Assembly (NCBI GenBank): GCA_965368115.1
Contig: CBDULQ010000012.1
Location: 1-27,252, forward strand
DNA length: 27,252 bases
Direction: 5' to 3'
DNA from: CBDULQ01 sp965368115
GTDB taxonomy: Bacteria > Pseudomonadota > Gammaproteobacteria > SZUA-229
Shown: in pieces, positions 25,878 through 27,252 of the stretch
Position numbering within the stretch: the stretch's first letter is position 1
Layout of the letters: each line of letters begins with the position of its first letter
Position numbers and translations under genes: made by a program
Notes under the pieces: model-generated
Seen by the model: only the letters and a program-made list of their open reading frames with translations
What the model was told of the DNA's origin: nothing
The model's database searches: none

Positions 25878-27149
25878 ATGAACGCACAACGCCCCCTCGA
25901 AGATGAACACCGATTCCGCAATTCGGAATACCTTAAATCGAAGGCACAGACATTAATCGCCGGTTTTACCCAGTCGATGATGAAAAAACCCGAACAGTTT
26001 TGCGAAGGCCGCTTTCCGGTTTACCTGAACGGCGGAGAAGGCGCGGAAGTCATCGATGTGGATGACCATCGCTATATCGATTATATCTGCGGCCTGGGTG
26101 CGAACATGCTGGGTCACAATCATCCGGTGGTCGTCGAGGCAATACGGTCCAGTCTACAGCGTGGCATTATTCATTCGCTACCGGCGCCGGTTGAAATCGA
26201 TGTTGCGGAAATACTCTGTGACATGATACCGGGTGCGGAGCGGGTGCGTTTTTTCAAAACCGGCGCCGATGCCAACTCGGCGGCGGTACGCCTGGCTCGT
26301 CACATCACCGGTAAACAGAATATCGTCACCATCGGTTACAACGGCTGGCATGACCAGTACATGTTCGATACACCGGGAGTGCCCGAGGTGATTGCGGAAT
26401 ACACCCGGCGCATGCCGTTGTTCAGGGCGGAAGATGAAGCTCCGCTGCTGGATCTTATCGAACAGCAGGGGGAGCGGCTGGCGGCGGTACTGATTTCCTT
26501 GCCCTATACACGGCAGGTGAGCGGTGAATTCATGCACCGGCTACGGGACGCTTGTTCTGCAGAACATGTGTTGCTGATCATGGATGAAGTGGTGACCGGG
26601 TTTCGTCTGGCCCTGGGCGGTGCGCAGGAATACTACCAGGTGCAGGCCGACCTGGTGACCCTGTCGAAAAGTCTTGCCGGCGGTATGCCGTTGTCGGCTG
26701 TCACCGGGCCTGCCGAGTTGATGGAACCCATCGCCGAGCTGCAGGTGTCGACGACTTTCGGTGGAGAAATGTTGTCACTGGAAGTCTGCAAGGCGGTGTT
26801 ACTGGAATATCAACGTTCGGGCTATATCGAACATATTCATCATCTTGGTGCGCAATTGAAACAGGGCATCAATGCCGCCGCCGAACAGCTCCAGGTGCCC
26901 TTGCGTCTGGTCGGTTACGATCCCGTACCCATGTTTCTGTTCGACAGGGATATGGCGGTACATGCGGGTTATGCGGAAATCTTTCTCGGTGAAATGGCCG
27001 AGCGAGGTGTGTTGTTGCGTCGCGATGTGAATTTTATCTGTGCCTTGCATAATCAGCCGCAGATCGCACACACCATCGACGCCGCCAGTGCGTCGCTCTA
27101 TGCCATGCGTGAACGCGGCGTGTTCGACACACAGGGAGGGGTGGGTTGA
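25878..27149 (+). CDS. mxcL: GSA-type class III PLP aminotransferase, MxcL-like
   Basis: This 423-residue fold-type I PLP enzyme resembles glutamate-1-semialdehyde aminomutase. The PLP lysine is K264 in TLSKSLAGGMPLSA, the ring-nitrogen aspartate is D236 in MDEVVTGFRL, and the cofactor-phosphate segment is KTGADANSAAVRLAR. GLGANMLGHNHP and STTFGGEMLSLE complete the family pattern. Directly downstream of a reductase-terminated NRPS and entA, its likely substrate is the siderophore aldehyde, which it would convert to an amine (the myxochelin B route described for MxcL). A housekeeping GSA aminomutase is unlikely in this operon but cannot be excluded. It starts 21 bases after entA with AGGA upstream. 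Confidence 0.82.
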   Translation: MNAQRPLEDEHRFRNSEYLKSKAQTLIAGFTQSMMKKPEQFCEGRFPVYLNGGEGAEVIDVDDHRYIDYICGLGANMLGHNHPVVVEAIRSSLQRGIIHSLPAPVEIDVAEILCDMIPGAERVRFFKTGADANSAAVRLARHITGKQNIVTIGYNGWHDQYMFDTPGVPEVIAEYTRRMPLFRAEDEAPLLDLIEQQGERLAAVLISLPYTRQVSGEFMHRLRDACSAEHVLLIMDEVVTGFRLALGGAQEYYQVQADLVTLSKSLAGGMPLSAVTGPAELMEPIAELQVSTTFGGEMLSLEVCKAVLLEYQRSGYIEHIHHLGAQLKQGINAAAEQLQVPLRLVGYDPVPMFLFDRDMAVHAGYAEIFLGEMAERGVLLRRDVNFICALHNQPQIAHTIDAASASLYAMRERGVFDTQGGVG

Positions 27150-27150
27150 C

Positions 27151-27252
27151 ATGTCGAAACTGTGTGCAGAATCTGTCATCGATGATGTCGATAGCATGGA
27201 TACCGCCAGCGCAACCGTACCCTGTTTGATCGAGGGCGGTTTTCTATACACC
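27151..27252 (+). CDS. Start of an unidentified gene, cut by the window end
   Basis: ATG 27151 follows the aminotransferase stop by one base, with GGGAGGG at 27134-27140 as a possible ribosome binding site. The frame stays open for 34 codons to the window end. The visible residues begin MSKLCAESVIDDVDSMD and contain IEGGFLY; there is no signal peptide or membrane span. I do not recognise the family. Its position makes a role in siderophore synthesis or handling likely. Confidence 0.6.
   Translation, partial: MSKLCAESVIDDVDSMDTASATVPCLIEGGFLYT

Overview
The window looks like chromosomal DNA of a free-living gammaproteobacterium. The evidence is a complete System I cytochrome c maturation operon in the order ccmABCDEFGHI, Ccm proteins close to the E. 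coli ones in length and histidine spacing, outer-membrane and exported proteins of Gram-negative type, and an E. coli-like Fur box. Genes are tightly packed and many start codons overlap the preceding stop codon. No tRNA, rRNA, CRISPR array, transposase or integrase was seen, and no gene-free stretch exceeds 300 bases.

Region 1 (1-8401) encodes envelope and export proteins. It begins inside an exported beta-helix-like protein whose 5' end lies outside the window. Next comes an 843-residue exported protein with tandem NxxGxxxAF-type repeats, an autotransporter-like beta-solenoid and a GlyGly-CTERM-like sorting tail. On the minus strand, a two-gene operon encodes a TPR plus outer-membrane beta-barrel protein resembling Slam/DUF560 translocators. 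It is followed by a 906-residue LysM-FecR protein whose C-terminal half is a 250-residue module duplicated in tandem. I read this pair as a possible type XI-like translocator and cargo.

Region 2 (8545-15987) is the ccm operon. CcmABCD handle heme export and presentation to CcmE, CcmE chaperones heme covalently, CcmG and CcmH manage apocytochrome thiols, and CcmF with CcmH/CcmI ligates heme. A hairpin with a T-run between ccmH and ccmI may lower ccmI expression, and a strong intrinsic terminator follows ccmI.

Region 3 (16101-27252, continuing beyond the window) is a Fur-box-controlled catecholate siderophore operon. It holds entC, entE, entB, a C-A-T-R NRPS, a ViuB-type siderophore-interacting flavoprotein, entA, a GSA-type class III aminotransferase, and the start of one more gene. 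EntC, EntB and EntA make 2,3-dihydroxybenzoate (DHB), and EntE loads it on the EntB aryl carrier. The NRPS would place DHB on both amines of a diamino acid, probably lysine, and release it reductively. The aminotransferase could then turn the aldehyde into an amine. This gene set matches the myxobacterial myxochelin (mxc) logic, so the predicted products are myxochelin A/B-like bis-catecholates. No phosphopantetheinyl transferase, exporter or TonB receptor is visible here.
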